A stretch of 41,062 bases of DNA from Candidatus Magasanikiibacteriota bacterium (GCA_016189025.1 JACPGS010000003.1:1-41062); one strand, 5' to 3'; shown: positions 31,469 through 39,695, counted from the stretch's first letter. Made by a program: numbers and translations. Notes: generated by a model not told the origin, from the letters alone.

Positions 31469-32274
31469 ATCCGTTTGTTAGAAAATAAACCCGTAGCATC
31501 TTTTGCCTGCGACCAAAATACATCAAAAATATTTTTTTGCATGGCAAATAATTTTTGATCTTCAATGAGCATGACTATCGGCTCGCGGCCAGCATAGGTA
31601 GTATACAGTATTTTACCATTATAGAGTTGCAGATCGACGATCTGGCCGGCGAGCGGGGTAGTGGCAAAACGAAATTGCGTAAAATCATTATCAGATAATT
31701 TTTTAATCTGCTCACTGCCAGGGGCATTTTCGGTTAGCAAAATTCGTTTAGGAATTTTTTTAGCAATGCGTCGGTTTTCGTGAGTTTCGCGTATCTCAAC
31801 GCCCGATTTTTTGGTAATTAAATCTACATAGGCATAGATAGTGTCCGGTTGGGTAATAAGAATATCTTCCAGCGCTTTTTGGTAGCCTCCCATGCCTTCT
31901 AATATCCGCACATCAGGCCGCTCAGCCGCCAGACGGTATTTTTCTTTGAGCTCCGGAATCAACTGGCGTACTGCCTGCGTGTCTTTGGAGAATTCTTGCT
32001 CTTTAGCAGCTAACAGATCATAGAGCCGCTCCGGGCTCTCGGCCACATAGACGGTGCGCCATTGCTCTTTTACGGCTGCTACTAATCCGCGACGGATCAG
32101 GTGATTTAATACATAATAGAGCATGGTGCGGGGGAGGGGGGAGCGAACCTGCAGTTCTTGCACTGTGCTTTTAGGGGAGCGCAGCATAGCGGCATACAAC
32201 TGCGCCTCATTTTCTCCTAAACCCAGCTTGGCAAGCGTCGCGACGATGCTATTTTTTGTTACCGGTTTTGGCAT
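31465..32274 (-). CDS. TrmB-family transcriptional regulator
   Basis: The 269-residue protein has an N-terminal winged helix (LAKLGLGENEAQLYAAML ... ELQVRSPLPRTMLYYVLNHL), a coiled coil (about 75-100) and an effector-domain-like C-terminal half (ILEGMGGYQKALEDIL). TrmB proteins are often sugar- or nucleotide-responsive repressors. It is coupled to the DNPH1-like gene and divergent from the MazG-like gene; the shared palindrome in the intergenic region is the probable binding site. Confidence 0.83.
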   Translation of the reverse strand: MPKPVTKNSIVATLAKLGLGENEAQLYAAMLRSPKSTVQELQVRSPLPRTMLYYVLNHLIRRGLVAAVKEQWRTVYVAESPERLYDLLAAKEQEFSKDTQAVRQLIPELKEKYRLAAERPDVRILEGMGGYQKALEDILITQPDTIYAYVDLITKKSGVEIRETHENRRIAKKIPKRILLTENAPGSEQIKKLSDNDFTQFRFATTPLAGQIVDLQLYNGKILYTTYAGREPIVMLIEDQKLFAMQKNIFDVFWSQAKDATGLFSNKRI

Positions 32275-32337
32275 ATGCCTATTTTAGCGATAAATTAGAG
32301 ATTGTAAAAAGTATCTTTACAAACTCCCCATCCATCA

Positions 32338-32376
32338 TTGACTAATAGTATAAATTATGCTATACTATGTGGTCAA
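32338..32376. promoter_or_regulatory. Overlapping divergent promoters with a shared palindrome
   Basis: Plus strand: TTGACT (32338-32343), 17 bp, TATACT (32361-32366). Minus strand: TTGACC (32376-32371), 18 bp, TATACT (32352-32347). The two -10 boxes are the arms of TAGTATA-8 bp-TATACTA, so the promoters occupy the same DNA and a bound dimer would block both. Confidence 0.75.
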
Positions 32377-32452
32377 TATCTGAATTGTGGATATGTATGA
32401 TAGATATTAACAGATGGCTCTTTACAACATACGGCTGCGGCTCGACTTTTTT

Positions 32453-32499
32453 GCCAGCCCGCTTTTTGTTCTTAAGTCAAGAATAGAAAATGGGCTGGC
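32453..32499. other. Inverted repeat in the leader of the MazG-like gene
   Basis: GCCAGCCC (32453-32460) pairs perfectly with GGGCTGGC (32492-32499) in a ~175-nt leader, and a further GGGCTGGC follows at once. Two possible pairings suggest alternative folds near the start region. Confidence 0.45.
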
Positions 32500-32548
32500 A
32501 TGGGGCTGGCCGAAGATTCCGCCGTGAGGCGGGGAAAGTGGCAAGAAA

Positions 32549-33304
32549 ATGACAAGGCTGAGTTTTGATCAGACCATGCGGGCGTGGCAGGAGCGTGAAC
32601 CGAGCCTGCCGGCACGTAATCTCCCCAACCGCTTCGCCGCAATGGCCGCGTGCATCAAGGCTTTCACGGCTCTCGCGCAGGCAGTGAAGAGCAATAAGTC
32701 ACAGCGCGTGCAGGGCGGACTGATGCGGGAATTCGTCCGGCTCCTCGCGCTCATGGTCTACCAGTACCCGCAGCGCAGCATTTCGCGCGGCATCGCTACG
32801 AACTACCCGCCGGGACCGTGCACTCGCTGTACCAAACTGCCGTGCCGGTGCCCGCCCGGCGAATTCAAATGGATCTGGCCTACCATTAAGCCCGAGTGGC
32901 TTCGCGAGTCAGTCTATTCGATCCAAGTGCGAATGCGCAAGACGTACCACGGCGGCAATATGCTAAATGGCGGCCGCTGGAACGTCTTGTCAAGGACGTT
33001 CCTGGAAATCCACGAGGCGCTGGACAACGACCTGCAGGACCTTGCCCGTGAAGTCGCTCTCCTCGCTGCCGGAGAAGTCAGCCGCCTCAACGCCGATCCG
33101 GACGGGAATCGCGATCAGGACGACCTCCTCCACAAGGATGTGGAGTTCGGTGATGTCGCGCTATGGCTTGCCGTGCTGGCGAACGCGCTCGACCTTGAAC
33201 TCGCGACCCACGCTGACCCGGCCTGGGACGCGACCAGGTTTGTCTACCCGGACGAAACTCCGCTCGCACGCGGTGAGTTTGAAGAAGCTGAGGCCAGTGA
33301 ATAG
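32549..33304 (+). CDS. MazG-like nucleotide pyrophosphohydrolase-related protein
   Basis: In the 251-residue protein, the C-terminal part (about 150-230) carries EFGDVALWLAVLANALDLEL, like the E-x2-D/GD-x-L-x2-L-x-N motif of MazG/dUTPase-type all-alpha NTP pyrophosphatases, with upstream HEALDNDLQD supplying more acidic residues. A CxxC-x4-CxC cluster (CTRCTKLPCRCP, about 91-102) suggests a zinc knuckle. Codon use is strongly GC-ended compared with neighbouring genes, hinting at transfer. The family call is by motif only. Confidence 0.65.
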   Translation: MTRLSFDQTMRAWQEREPSLPARNLPNRFAAMAACIKAFTALAQAVKSNKSQRVQGGLMREFVRLLALMVYQYPQRSISRGIATNYPPGPCTRCTKLPCRCPPGEFKWIWPTIKPEWLRESVYSIQVRMRKTYHGGNMLNGGRWNVLSRTFLEIHEALDNDLQDLAREVALLAAGEVSRLNADPDGNRDQDDLLHKDVEFGDVALWLAVLANALDLELATHADPAWDATRFVYPDETPLARGEFEEAEASE

Positions 33305-33323
33305 GATACGGATCCCGCCTTTT

Positions 33324-33363
33324 GGGGGCACGGGGGTCCGCAAGATACCAGCAGCGTGCCCCC
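33324..33363. terminator. Possible terminator hairpin after the MazG-like gene
   Basis: GGGGGCACG (33324-33332) pairs perfectly with CGTGCCCCC (33355-33363) just after the stop codon; the U-tract is missing. The minus-strand PBP gene ends nearby, where GCCAGCG/CGCTGGC around 33410-33430 could end that transcript. Confidence 0.4.
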
Positions 33364-33448
33364 TCCCAAATTTAACTTTCAATTTTGGTTGGAGGTTAAA
33401 TAAAGGAATACGCCAGCGACTAGGCGCTGGCCAGACGATGCCGGCATC

Positions 33449-36328
33449 TTATTCTTTCACTACTACCTCTAAATTTTTAGTATCCGTCCGCCCGTCGTTG
33501 CTGGTAAGCAGCGCCCGCAGAGTGTAATCCCCTGGCCCCGGGTGGCGGCGCCAGGTAAAGGTAAGCTGGCGGTTGAAGAGTTTGTCCTCGGCGTGATTAA
33601 AGGTATAAATCAGGCGCTCGCTGCCGTCGCTCCCCTGCAGATAAATTTTTATTTCCTTAGCATCCTCCCAGCGGAAAGGCGTCAAATACATTGCCCGGGG
33701 GAAATCATCAGCGCGCAGGGTAAGCGGCGAGCGATCCAGCCACTCTACCGTGGGCGGGTCAAACGGAGCAGACAATTCAAACTCTGTTTCGGCTACGGCG
33801 CTATTGCCCTGATCGTCGCTTGCGATGGCCTTTAGCCGATGGCTGCCCAGGGCGTGAGTGCGCAGATAATAAGTTAAACTAAACGGGAAACTACGCGAGA
33901 CGCCAATCGGCACGTTGTCTAATTCATAGCTCACCTGGAACACGCCCCGCGGCGCTGCGGCTTTAACGACAATAGTTAACTGGCGGCTGGCCAGGCGGCT
34001 GCCAGCCGCGGGAGTAATAATTTCCACGGTCGGCGTCAGCTCCGGGCTGCTGGTATCATATTCAGTCGGCGGATCAGACAATTCTACGGCGCGCCCCGCG
34101 GCCCGTTCGCGCTCTACCCATTCCTGCACCGCACGCTCCCAGTTTTCATACTGCGGATCGTCCGCCGGGTTGTCGGGCAGGGCCCCGCGCGGATCGTCGC
34201 GGCGCACATAATGCAGAATGTCGTGCGGCGGCAGATAAGTGCGGTATTCAATTAATGATTCCGGCGTGGAAGAAGTGGCGATTTTGCCGGAAATAGTATT
34301 AATCGGCAACACAATGCCGCCGTCGCGGCCGCGCAATACCGGCTTCTCCACCGGATCTTCCGGGGGGGCGGGAAATTGTTCCGGCGTGGTGCTGGCGAGC
34401 GCCGCTTTCATAAACCGATTCCAAATGATGCCCGCCAGTTTAATGCCGCCGGACTTCATGGATTTAGGCACCGGGCCGTTGCCGACCCAGACTCCGGCCG
34501 CGAGCTGCGGCACGTAGCCGAGGGTCCAGGCATCTTTGCGATTCTGGGTAGTGCCGGTTTTGGCGGCCACCGGACGGTCGGGCAAGATCAGATTATTGCG
34601 CGTCCCAAACACAAAGGCCCGCGCCGCATTGTCGCTTAAAACGCTGGTGGTAAGCGCGGCCAGCTCGGGTTTTACCGCTTCCTCGCCCGGGGTCTCTTTC
34701 CCTTCATAAAGAATAGCGCCGCTCGGGTCAGTCACCTTGAGAATTGCCGCCGGCGGACGGTAGTGGCCGCCATTGGCGAGCGTAGCATAACCATTGGTGT
34801 GCTCCAGCATACTTACTTCATAACCGCCGAGCACTAAGGTTAAATCCGGTTCAGCGGGAAAAGTAGAATAGCCAAACCGGCGCGCAAATTCTACGGTCTG
34901 CCGGCCGCCGACCAGATACATAGTTTTAACCGCCGGAATGTTAAGCGATCCCTGCAGGGCAGTGCGCATGGTAAGAAACCCTCGCTCTTTGTTGTCAAAA
35001 TTGCGGGGCTGATAACGGGCGCCGTCGCGCAAATCAAAATCAGTAGAAACGTCATAGAGCGTGGTAGCCGGGGTAAACCCGCGCTCCCAGGCCGCCGTGT
35101 AAACAAACGGCTTAAACGACGAACCGGGCTGCAGCCGGCCGTCTACCACCACATTGAATTGCCCGCCGATGGTTTCGTCGTTAAAATCGCGCGAGCCGAC
35201 CAGCGCCACAATCTGCGCGGTTTTTGGATCAATCGCTACCAATGCCGCGTTATTGGCGTCTTCTTCTTTGGCAAATTTGTTGCCGATTTCCGTAATGATA
35301 TTCTCGGCCAGTTGCTGCCTGGCAAAATCCAGAGTAGTAATTACGGTCAACCCGCCGGTCGCTACCAGCCGCTCGCCAAACCGATCCGCCAGCAATGACT
35401 CTACATAAGTAACAAAATGCGGCGCCGGAAAACTGGCCTGGCGCCGATACAGCCGGAGCGCTGACTGTTGCGCTTCTTCTTTTTGCGCGGCGGTAATGTA
35501 CCTTTGCTCGGCCATCAGCCGCAGCACCAAATCGCGCCGGTCGCGCAGGGCATTTAAGTTATTCAAAAACCGGCTGGGCGCTTTGGTCAGGGCCGCTAAA
35601 GCCGCGCCTTCGGCCAAAGTTAATTCTTTGGCTGGTTTGTGAAAGTAGCTGCGCGCCGCGGACTCCACCCCATAATTAGTGGAGCCATAGGAAACTTCAT
35701 TCAGATAAAAAGCGAGGATTTCGTCTTTGGTATATTTGCGCTCCAGGCGCAGCGCCAAAATCGCTTCCTTAACTTTGCGCCAATAACTGCGCTCGCTGCC
35801 GACCAAAGCGTTTTTAATCAGCTGCTGGGTGAGGGTAGAGGCACCGCCCGCGCCGGTGCGCCGGCCGATTAAATTATTAAAAGCGGCCCGGGCAATGCTT
35901 AAAGGCCGGATGCCGCGGTGCTCATAAAAATGTTTATCTTCCACGGCAATGGTGGCTTTTACTGCCCAGGGCGAAATGTCGGAGAGCGGCACAATGGTGC
36001 GCTTGGCATCTTGGTATACTTCGTAGAGCAATTGCTTGCCGGTGCGATCAAAAATTTTAGTGCTTTGCGCCACCTCGCGGGAAGTTAGCCGGCGCGGATC
36101 CGGCAATTCGCGTCCCACCCAGGCCGCTACCACGCTGCCGCCGATAAATAAAACTCCGGCTAAAAAAGCAAGGCGGCGAATTAGGCGCCGCCCGGAAAAC
36201 GGCGGGCGGTTGGAGCGCCGGGGCCGCTTGAACCAACCCCAAAAGACCCTGGCTCTTTTGGCTCCGGGGGGAGGCAGGTCGCCATACACCCGGCGCCGCC
36301 GACTTTTTTTTAATAAGGGAATTGGCAT
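33449..36328 (-). CDS. Penicillin-binding protein 1A (bifunctional transglycosylase/transpeptidase)
   Basis: The protein has about 959 residues, with a basic cytoplasmic tail and transmembrane anchor (about 50-75). The GT51 transglycosylase domain carries EDKHFYEHRGI and GGASTLTQQLIKN. The transpeptidase has SSFK in PGSSFKPF, SLN in GSLNIPAVK and KTG in AAKTGTTQNRKDAW. The C-terminal ~250 residues are Ig-like. It polymerises and cross-links peptidoglycan. The ATG at 36328 lies 7 bp after TATAAT, implying a leaderless mRNA; an upstream ATG precedes that promoter. It is divergent from the 3D-domain gene. Confidence 0.94.
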   Translation of the reverse strand: MPIPLLKKSRRRRVYGDLPPPGAKRARVFWGWFKRPRRSNRPPFSGRRLIRRLAFLAGVLFIGGSVVAAWVGRELPDPRRLTSREVAQSTKIFDRTGKQLLYEVYQDAKRTIVPLSDISPWAVKATIAVEDKHFYEHRGIRPLSIARAAFNNLIGRRTGAGGASTLTQQLIKNALVGSERSYWRKVKEAILALRLERKYTKDEILAFYLNEVSYGSTNYGVESAARSYFHKPAKELTLAEGAALAALTKAPSRFLNNLNALRDRRDLVLRLMAEQRYITAAQKEEAQQSALRLYRRQASFPAPHFVTYVESLLADRFGERLVATGGLTVITTLDFARQQLAENIITEIGNKFAKEEDANNAALVAIDPKTAQIVALVGSRDFNDETIGGQFNVVVDGRLQPGSSFKPFVYTAAWERGFTPATTLYDVSTDFDLRDGARYQPRNFDNKERGFLTMRTALQGSLNIPAVKTMYLVGGRQTVEFARRFGYSTFPAEPDLTLVLGGYEVSMLEHTNGYATLANGGHYRPPAAILKVTDPSGAILYEGKETPGEEAVKPELAALTTSVLSDNAARAFVFGTRNNLILPDRPVAAKTGTTQNRKDAWTLGYVPQLAAGVWVGNGPVPKSMKSGGIKLAGIIWNRFMKAALASTTPEQFPAPPEDPVEKPVLRGRDGGIVLPINTISGKIATSSTPESLIEYRTYLPPHDILHYVRRDDPRGALPDNPADDPQYENWERAVQEWVERERAAGRAVELSDPPTEYDTSSPELTPTVEIITPAAGSRLASRQLTIVVKAAAPRGVFQVSYELDNVPIGVSRSFPFSLTYYLRTHALGSHRLKAIASDDQGNSAVAETEFELSAPFDPPTVEWLDRSPLTLRADDFPRAMYLTPFRWEDAKEIKIYLQGSDGSERLIYTFNHAEDKLFNRQLTFTWRRHPGPGDYTLRALLTSNDGRTDTKNLEVVVKE

Positions 36329-36335
36329 GGTTGGT

Positions 36336-36341
36336 ATTATA
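36336..36341 (-). promoter_or_regulatory. -10 box of the PBP1A gene (leaderless transcript)
   Basis: Perfect TATAAT on the minus strand; the next 7 bp end at the A of the start codon, so transcription should begin at or next to the ATG. Confidence 0.6.
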
Positions 36342-36354
36342 CCCTCCCTTAACC

Positions 36355-36383
36355 TTGACAAAAAGGGGGTTCTATGTTATACT
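36355..36383 (+). promoter_or_regulatory. Promoter of the 3D-domain protein gene
   Basis: TTGACA (36355-36360), 17 bp, TATACT (36378-36383), near perfect. The start near 36390 gives a ~70-nt leader holding one strong hairpin. Confidence 0.8.
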
Positions 36384-36396
36384 AAACCTCTGTAAA

Positions 36397-36433
36397 AATC
36401 AAAAGGTACTCTATCGGGGTATCTTTTTTGATT
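36397..36433 (+). promoter_or_regulatory. Leader hairpin with U-tract (possible attenuator)
   Basis: AATCAAAAGGTAC (36397-36409) pairs with GTATC...TTTTGATT (36419-36433), with a T6 run in the 3' arm. It occupies most of the 3D-gene leader and could act as a conditional terminator or as a 5' stabiliser. Confidence 0.5.
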
Positions 36434-36461
36434 AAAAATTTGGCTAACCAACAACAAAAAT

Positions 36462-36995
36462 ATGAGTAAAATCCGCCAAACGGAAAACCGCGCCTTGACT
36501 ATTTTGGCTCTCTTGAGCTTAATTTTGCCTTACCCAGGGCTGGCCGCCCAGGGAACTGCTGTGTTTGCTGATACCAGCGAAAAAACCGACGGTAATGAGC
36601 TGGTGTTGCGGGAGGCGCCCGCCGGCAAGCTGATTCGCACCCCGGCGCGCGAACTGACAAACGAAACTAGCCCGGACCAAGTGGTGCGTGCCGTGATTAC
36701 TGCTTATACCAGCACCCCGGATCAGACTGATGACAGCCCATTTATTGCCGCCTCGGGCAAGCAGGTCTACGACGGCATGGTGGCCGCCAATTGGCTGCCG
36801 TTTGGGACTAAAATAAAAATCCCCGCCTTGTACGGGGACAAAATTTTTACCGTGGACGACCGCATGAACCCGCGCTATGGCCGGGGCCGTCTGGACATTT
36901 GGCTGAATACCCCCAGGGCGGAAGCCAAAAAATTCGGCGTCCAGCGCGTGGCCGTGGAAATTTACTATCCGGTAAAACAACTGGCCCGGCGGTAA
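36462..36995 (+). CDS. Secreted 3D-domain protein (cell-wall hydrolase-like)
   Basis: The 177-residue protein has a signal peptide (about 1-35; LTILALLSLILPYPGLAAQG). It ends in a 3D domain (about 78-172): VITAYTSTPDQTDDSPFIAA, GMVAANWLPFGTKIKIP and FTVDDRMNPRYGRGRLDIWL. The three Asp of the name (in the TDDS, DDR and LDIW contexts) are present. The domain occurs in MltA-type lytic transglycosylases and resuscitation-type factors. It lies divergent from PBP1A, which suggests joint cell-wall work. Confidence 0.88.
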   Translation: MSKIRQTENRALTILALLSLILPYPGLAAQGTAVFADTSEKTDGNELVLREAPAGKLIRTPARELTNETSPDQVVRAVITAYTSTPDQTDDSPFIAASGKQVYDGMVAANWLPFGTKIKIPALYGDKIFTVDDRMNPRYGRGRLDIWLNTPRAEAKKFGVQRVAVEIYYPVKQLARR

Positions 36996-37064
36996 TCTGG
37001 TTATCCCCAGCGGGACGCTCGACTGCCCGCCGCCGCCTTTTCCGGAATATCCCCCGGGTGAGTC

Positions 37065-37092
37065 TTGACACCTATTATAGTTATGGTACAAT
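37065..37092 (+). promoter_or_regulatory. Promoter of the 37.1 kb small RNA
   Basis: TTGACA (37065-37070), 16 bp ending in TGG, TACAAT (37087-37092): a -35 plus an extended -10. Confidence 0.7.
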
Positions 37093-37098
37093 GTTAAC

Positions 37099-37186
37099 GA
37101 AGGCTTTCGGCCGGTGGTTTATACAACCACGCTTAGCGGAAAGTCTTCCAAGAAAATCCGAACCATCATTCGGGTTTTTCTTTTTT
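37099..37186 (+). ncRNA. Predicted ~85-nt structured small RNA
   Basis: Directly after a strong promoter, GAAGGCTTTC (37099-37108) pairs with GAAAGTCTTC (37139-37148) as a 10-bp stem. It encloses the hairpin GTGGTT-TATAC-AACCAC (37114-37130) and GCTTAGC. A terminator follows at once. No open frame fits. I do not recognise the family. It could also act as a convergent antisense to the end of the minus-strand gene at 37185. Confidence 0.65.
37153..37186 (+). terminator. Terminator of the small RNA
   Basis: AAAATCCGAA (37153-37162) pairs with TTCGGGTTTT (37169-37178) with one U-G, followed by TC and a T6 run. Confidence 0.85.
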
Positions 37187-37598
37187 ATTTGTGGGGGAAT
37201 ATTGAGATAAGAAATTTTTGGTTGGTGCTTTTGTCCTCTTTGATTTGCACATAAAATACACCCTGATTTTGAGTGGCACCCAGGAAACGATGCAGAATCT
37301 CTGAACGTTTATTTGGATTTTCTTTGGCGGTGGGCGGAAATCGTGATTTTCGGATAAGTTCGATGGCACAGGGATAAAATCGTAGACGCCGCATGCGATC
37401 GTGCCAGTTGCGTTGATCATAAAGATGTTGCCAGTAAATATCCAAAAAAATTTTATCCTTGGCGAAAAAAGCCGACCTCAGATACGGCCGGCGTTTAGAC
37501 TTTTTTCTGATTTCATCATATAGGCCAAAGGCCTGCCGGCGAATTTCGCGGAAATCTGTGCCGCGCAGCGGTGTTGATTTTACGGGGTAAGCTTTCAT
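37185..37598 (-). CDS. Conserved small protein of unknown function (possible RelE/BECR-like fold)
   Basis: The 137-residue basic protein carries patterned motifs: RRPYLRSAFFAKDKIFLDIYW, LRFYPCAIELIRKSRFPP, NEILHRF-like SEILHRFLG and GVFYVQIKEDKSTNQKFLIS. The final beta-hairpin with a conserved Lys/Asn-rich turn recalls small RelE/barnase-like nucleases of mobile elements, but this is a weak inference. It lies 8 bp after comM and ends in the terminator of the convergent small RNA. Confidence 0.65.
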   Translation of the reverse strand: MKAYPVKSTPLRGTDFREIRRQAFGLYDEIRKKSKRRPYLRSAFFAKDKIFLDIYWQHLYDQRNWHDRMRRLRFYPCAIELIRKSRFPPTAKENPNKRSEILHRFLGATQNQGVFYVQIKEDKSTNQKFLISIFPHK

Positions 37599-37606
37599 AA
37601 ATATCC

Positions 37607-39118
37607 TTACTCCACCCGCGCCCGATATTGCACTGCCTCGGTAACGTGAGGAAGGGCAATATCAGCCTGGCCGGCTAAATCGGCAATAGTGCGGCTGACT
37701 TTAAGCAAACGATGATAAGCGCGGGCCGAGAGGCGAAATTCGCGCACAATTTTGCGCAAAAATTCCAGAGAATTCGCATCCAGCTGCACTTCCCGGCGCA
37801 AATCCGCCGGGCGCATTTCGCTGTTAGTCTGAATGCCGCGCTCGGCAAAGCGCAAGCGCTGCCGCGTGCGCGCCGCCTCTACCCGCGCTCGCACCGCCGC
37901 GGAATTTTCTGCCAACTGATGAGCCGAGAGTTCTTCAAATTTCACCCGCGGCACTTCTACGTGCAAATCAATCCGATCCAACAGCGGCCCGGAAACGCGC
38001 TTGCCGTAACGCTGGCGCTGCAGCGGCGTGCAGGAACAGAACCGCTCCGGGTCGGTGGCATAACCGCAGGGGCAGGGATTTTGGCTCGCTACCAAAGTAA
38101 AACGCGCCGGGAAAGTTACCGTGCCCTGGGCGCGCGCTACGGTAATTACCCCGTCCTCCAGGGGCTGGCGCAGACTTTCTAACACAAAACGCGAAAACTC
38201 GGGCAGCTCGTCCAGGAACAATACTCCGCGATGAGCCAGACTAATTTCGCCCGGTCGCGGCACCCGGCCGCCGCCGACCAGAGCCGCGCTGGAAGCGGTA
38301 TGGTGCGGGGTGCGGAACGGCCGGACGCGCACCAAGCCGCCGGTCAATAGTCCGGCCACGGAATAAATTTTAGTGACCTCCACGGTTTCGGAGTCGCTCA
38401 TCGCCGGCAAAATAGAAGGAAGCGACCGGGCGAGCAGGGTTTTGCCGGCGCCCGGGGGACCGGTCAGCAGCACATTGTGGCCGCCGGAGGCGGCAATCTC
38501 CAGGGCGCGCTTGGCAAACTGCTGACCGCGGATAAAAGCAAAATCCGCCTCGCAATGAGGCGCCGCTTCAGCTAAATTATCCGGCGCGGAAAAAGGAGCA
38601 ATCGGAATTTCCTGCTGCAGGTGGGCGACCAGCGCTCCTAAAGTAGATACCGGATAAATGATGAGGCCGGAGACTAAACTAGCTTCGACCGCGTCCGCCG
38701 CCGGCACAAACAAGCGGCGCCACCCCTGCGCCCGCGCAAACAATGCCAGCGGCAGTACGCCGTTGATATGGCGCACCGAACCGTCCAGCGCGAGTTCCCC
38801 CACAATTAGCGCGTCGCGGAGCTCCCAGGCATAGCCGTTGCTTAAGGCAATAATGCCGATCGCCATCGGCAAATCATAGGCCGCGCCTTCTTTGGGAATG
38901 TCCGCCGGCGCTAAATTAACGAGAATCCGAAAATTAAAAGGATAGATGAAGCCGGAATTTTTCAGGGCCGAATAAATGCGATGCGTGGCTTCGCGGATTG
39001 CCGGATCAGCGAGGCCCACAATGTGAAAATTGGTCTGGCCGCGGTTCAGGTCTACTTCCACCGTTACCAGCAGGCATTCCAGCCCCATCACCGCCGCGGA
39101 GTTAAGTTTAAGCACCAT
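37607..39118 (-). CDS. comM: YifB/ComM-family Mg-chelatase-like AAA+ ATPase
   Basis: In the 503-residue protein, the N-terminal Lon-like/ChlI domain (GLECLLVTVEVDLNRG; VGELALDGSVRHINGVLPLA) is followed by Walker A GPPGAGKTLLARSLPS (about 218-233), Walker B GVLFLDELPEF and the zinc-like CPCGYATDPERFCSCTP segment. ComM helps branch migration during natural transformation, which fits a cell with type IV pili. It stands in the dksA-lspA-comM minus-strand unit. Confidence 0.93.
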   Translation of the reverse strand: MVLKLNSAAVMGLECLLVTVEVDLNRGQTNFHIVGLADPAIREATHRIYSALKNSGFIYPFNFRILVNLAPADIPKEGAAYDLPMAIGIIALSNGYAWELRDALIVGELALDGSVRHINGVLPLALFARAQGWRRLFVPAADAVEASLVSGLIIYPVSTLGALVAHLQQEIPIAPFSAPDNLAEAAPHCEADFAFIRGQQFAKRALEIAASGGHNVLLTGPPGAGKTLLARSLPSILPAMSDSETVEVTKIYSVAGLLTGGLVRVRPFRTPHHTASSAALVGGGRVPRPGEISLAHRGVLFLDELPEFSRFVLESLRQPLEDGVITVARAQGTVTFPARFTLVASQNPCPCGYATDPERFCSCTPLQRQRYGKRVSGPLLDRIDLHVEVPRVKFEELSAHQLAENSAAVRARVEAARTRQRLRFAERGIQTNSEMRPADLRREVQLDANSLEFLRKIVREFRLSARAYHRLLKVSRTIADLAGQADIALPHVTEAVQYRARVE

Positions 39119-39155
39119 ACTTAAAACTGCTCCCCGACGATAATTAAAAATTTTT

Positions 39156-39686
39156 TCAATCCTTCAATCTTAATCTTTGACTTTTTAAGTAAAGGATTCC
39201 TCCCATCACTATCATCACATCGGCCAAATTAAATACTCCGGTAAACACTAACAAATAATCAACCGTGTGCTGGTAAAAAATCCGGTCGTAAAAATTAGAC
39301 AGGGCGCCGGTGATAATTAAGCAGTAAGCGATAAATAGTAAACAGTAATCAGTAAGCAGTAAACAGGGAAATGATTGGCTGCTCACTTTACTATTCGCTG
39401 TTGTCGGTTGTCTGTTTACTGATGTCTCCCGCCGCGCTGCTTTCCCTAACTGCCATACTTTCCCTATTAACACTCCCAAAATTACCACCGTTAGCACAAT
39501 CGTCACTCCATTCGGCACCGGCAAACTAAAAGCCACCCCCTGATTAAAAAACGGCTGCCAGCCCAACCAGCGGCCAACCAGGCGCGGGGCGCTACCCCCG
39601 CTGTTGGCCCAGAATTTTAACAGCCGATCCGCCAATAAAAAAAGCCCGTCCCCGACGAGCCAGGCAGCGCAAAATGGCGCGCGCAT
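39156..39686 (-). CDS. lspA: Lipoprotein signal peptidase (signal peptidase II) with in-frame repeat insertion
   Basis: In the 176-residue protein, the catalytic Asp pair is present in SNFYDRIFYQHTVDYLL and FNLADVMIVMGG, and the first membrane segment carries ADRLLKFWA. It cleaves prolipoprotein signal peptides. Between membrane segments 2 and 3 it has about 35 extra residues (TSVNRQPTTANSKV ... CLLLTDYCLLFIAYCLI), encoded by low-complexity AGTAAACAGTAA-type repeats and read in frame. It lies 9 bp after the dksA-like gene. Confidence 0.88.
   Translation of the reverse strand: MRAPFCAAWLVGDGLFLLADRLLKFWANSGGSAPRLVGRWLGWQPFFNQGVAFSLPVPNGVTIVLTVVILGVLIGKVWQLGKAARRETSVNRQPTTANSKVSSQSFPCLLLTDYCLLFIAYCLIITGALSNFYDRIFYQHTVDYLLVFTGVFNLADVMIVMGGILYLKSQRLRLKD
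39317..39430. repeat. Low-complexity repeat inserted within lspA
   Basis: Units of the type CAGTAAGCAGTAAACAG repeat from about 39320 to 39366, and the inverted copy CTGTTTACTG lies at 39412-39421, facing CAGTAAACAG at 39357-39366. The unit resembles dispersed intergenic repeats, here inside a gene. Confidence 0.7.
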
Positions 39687-39695
39687 ATCAAAAAA

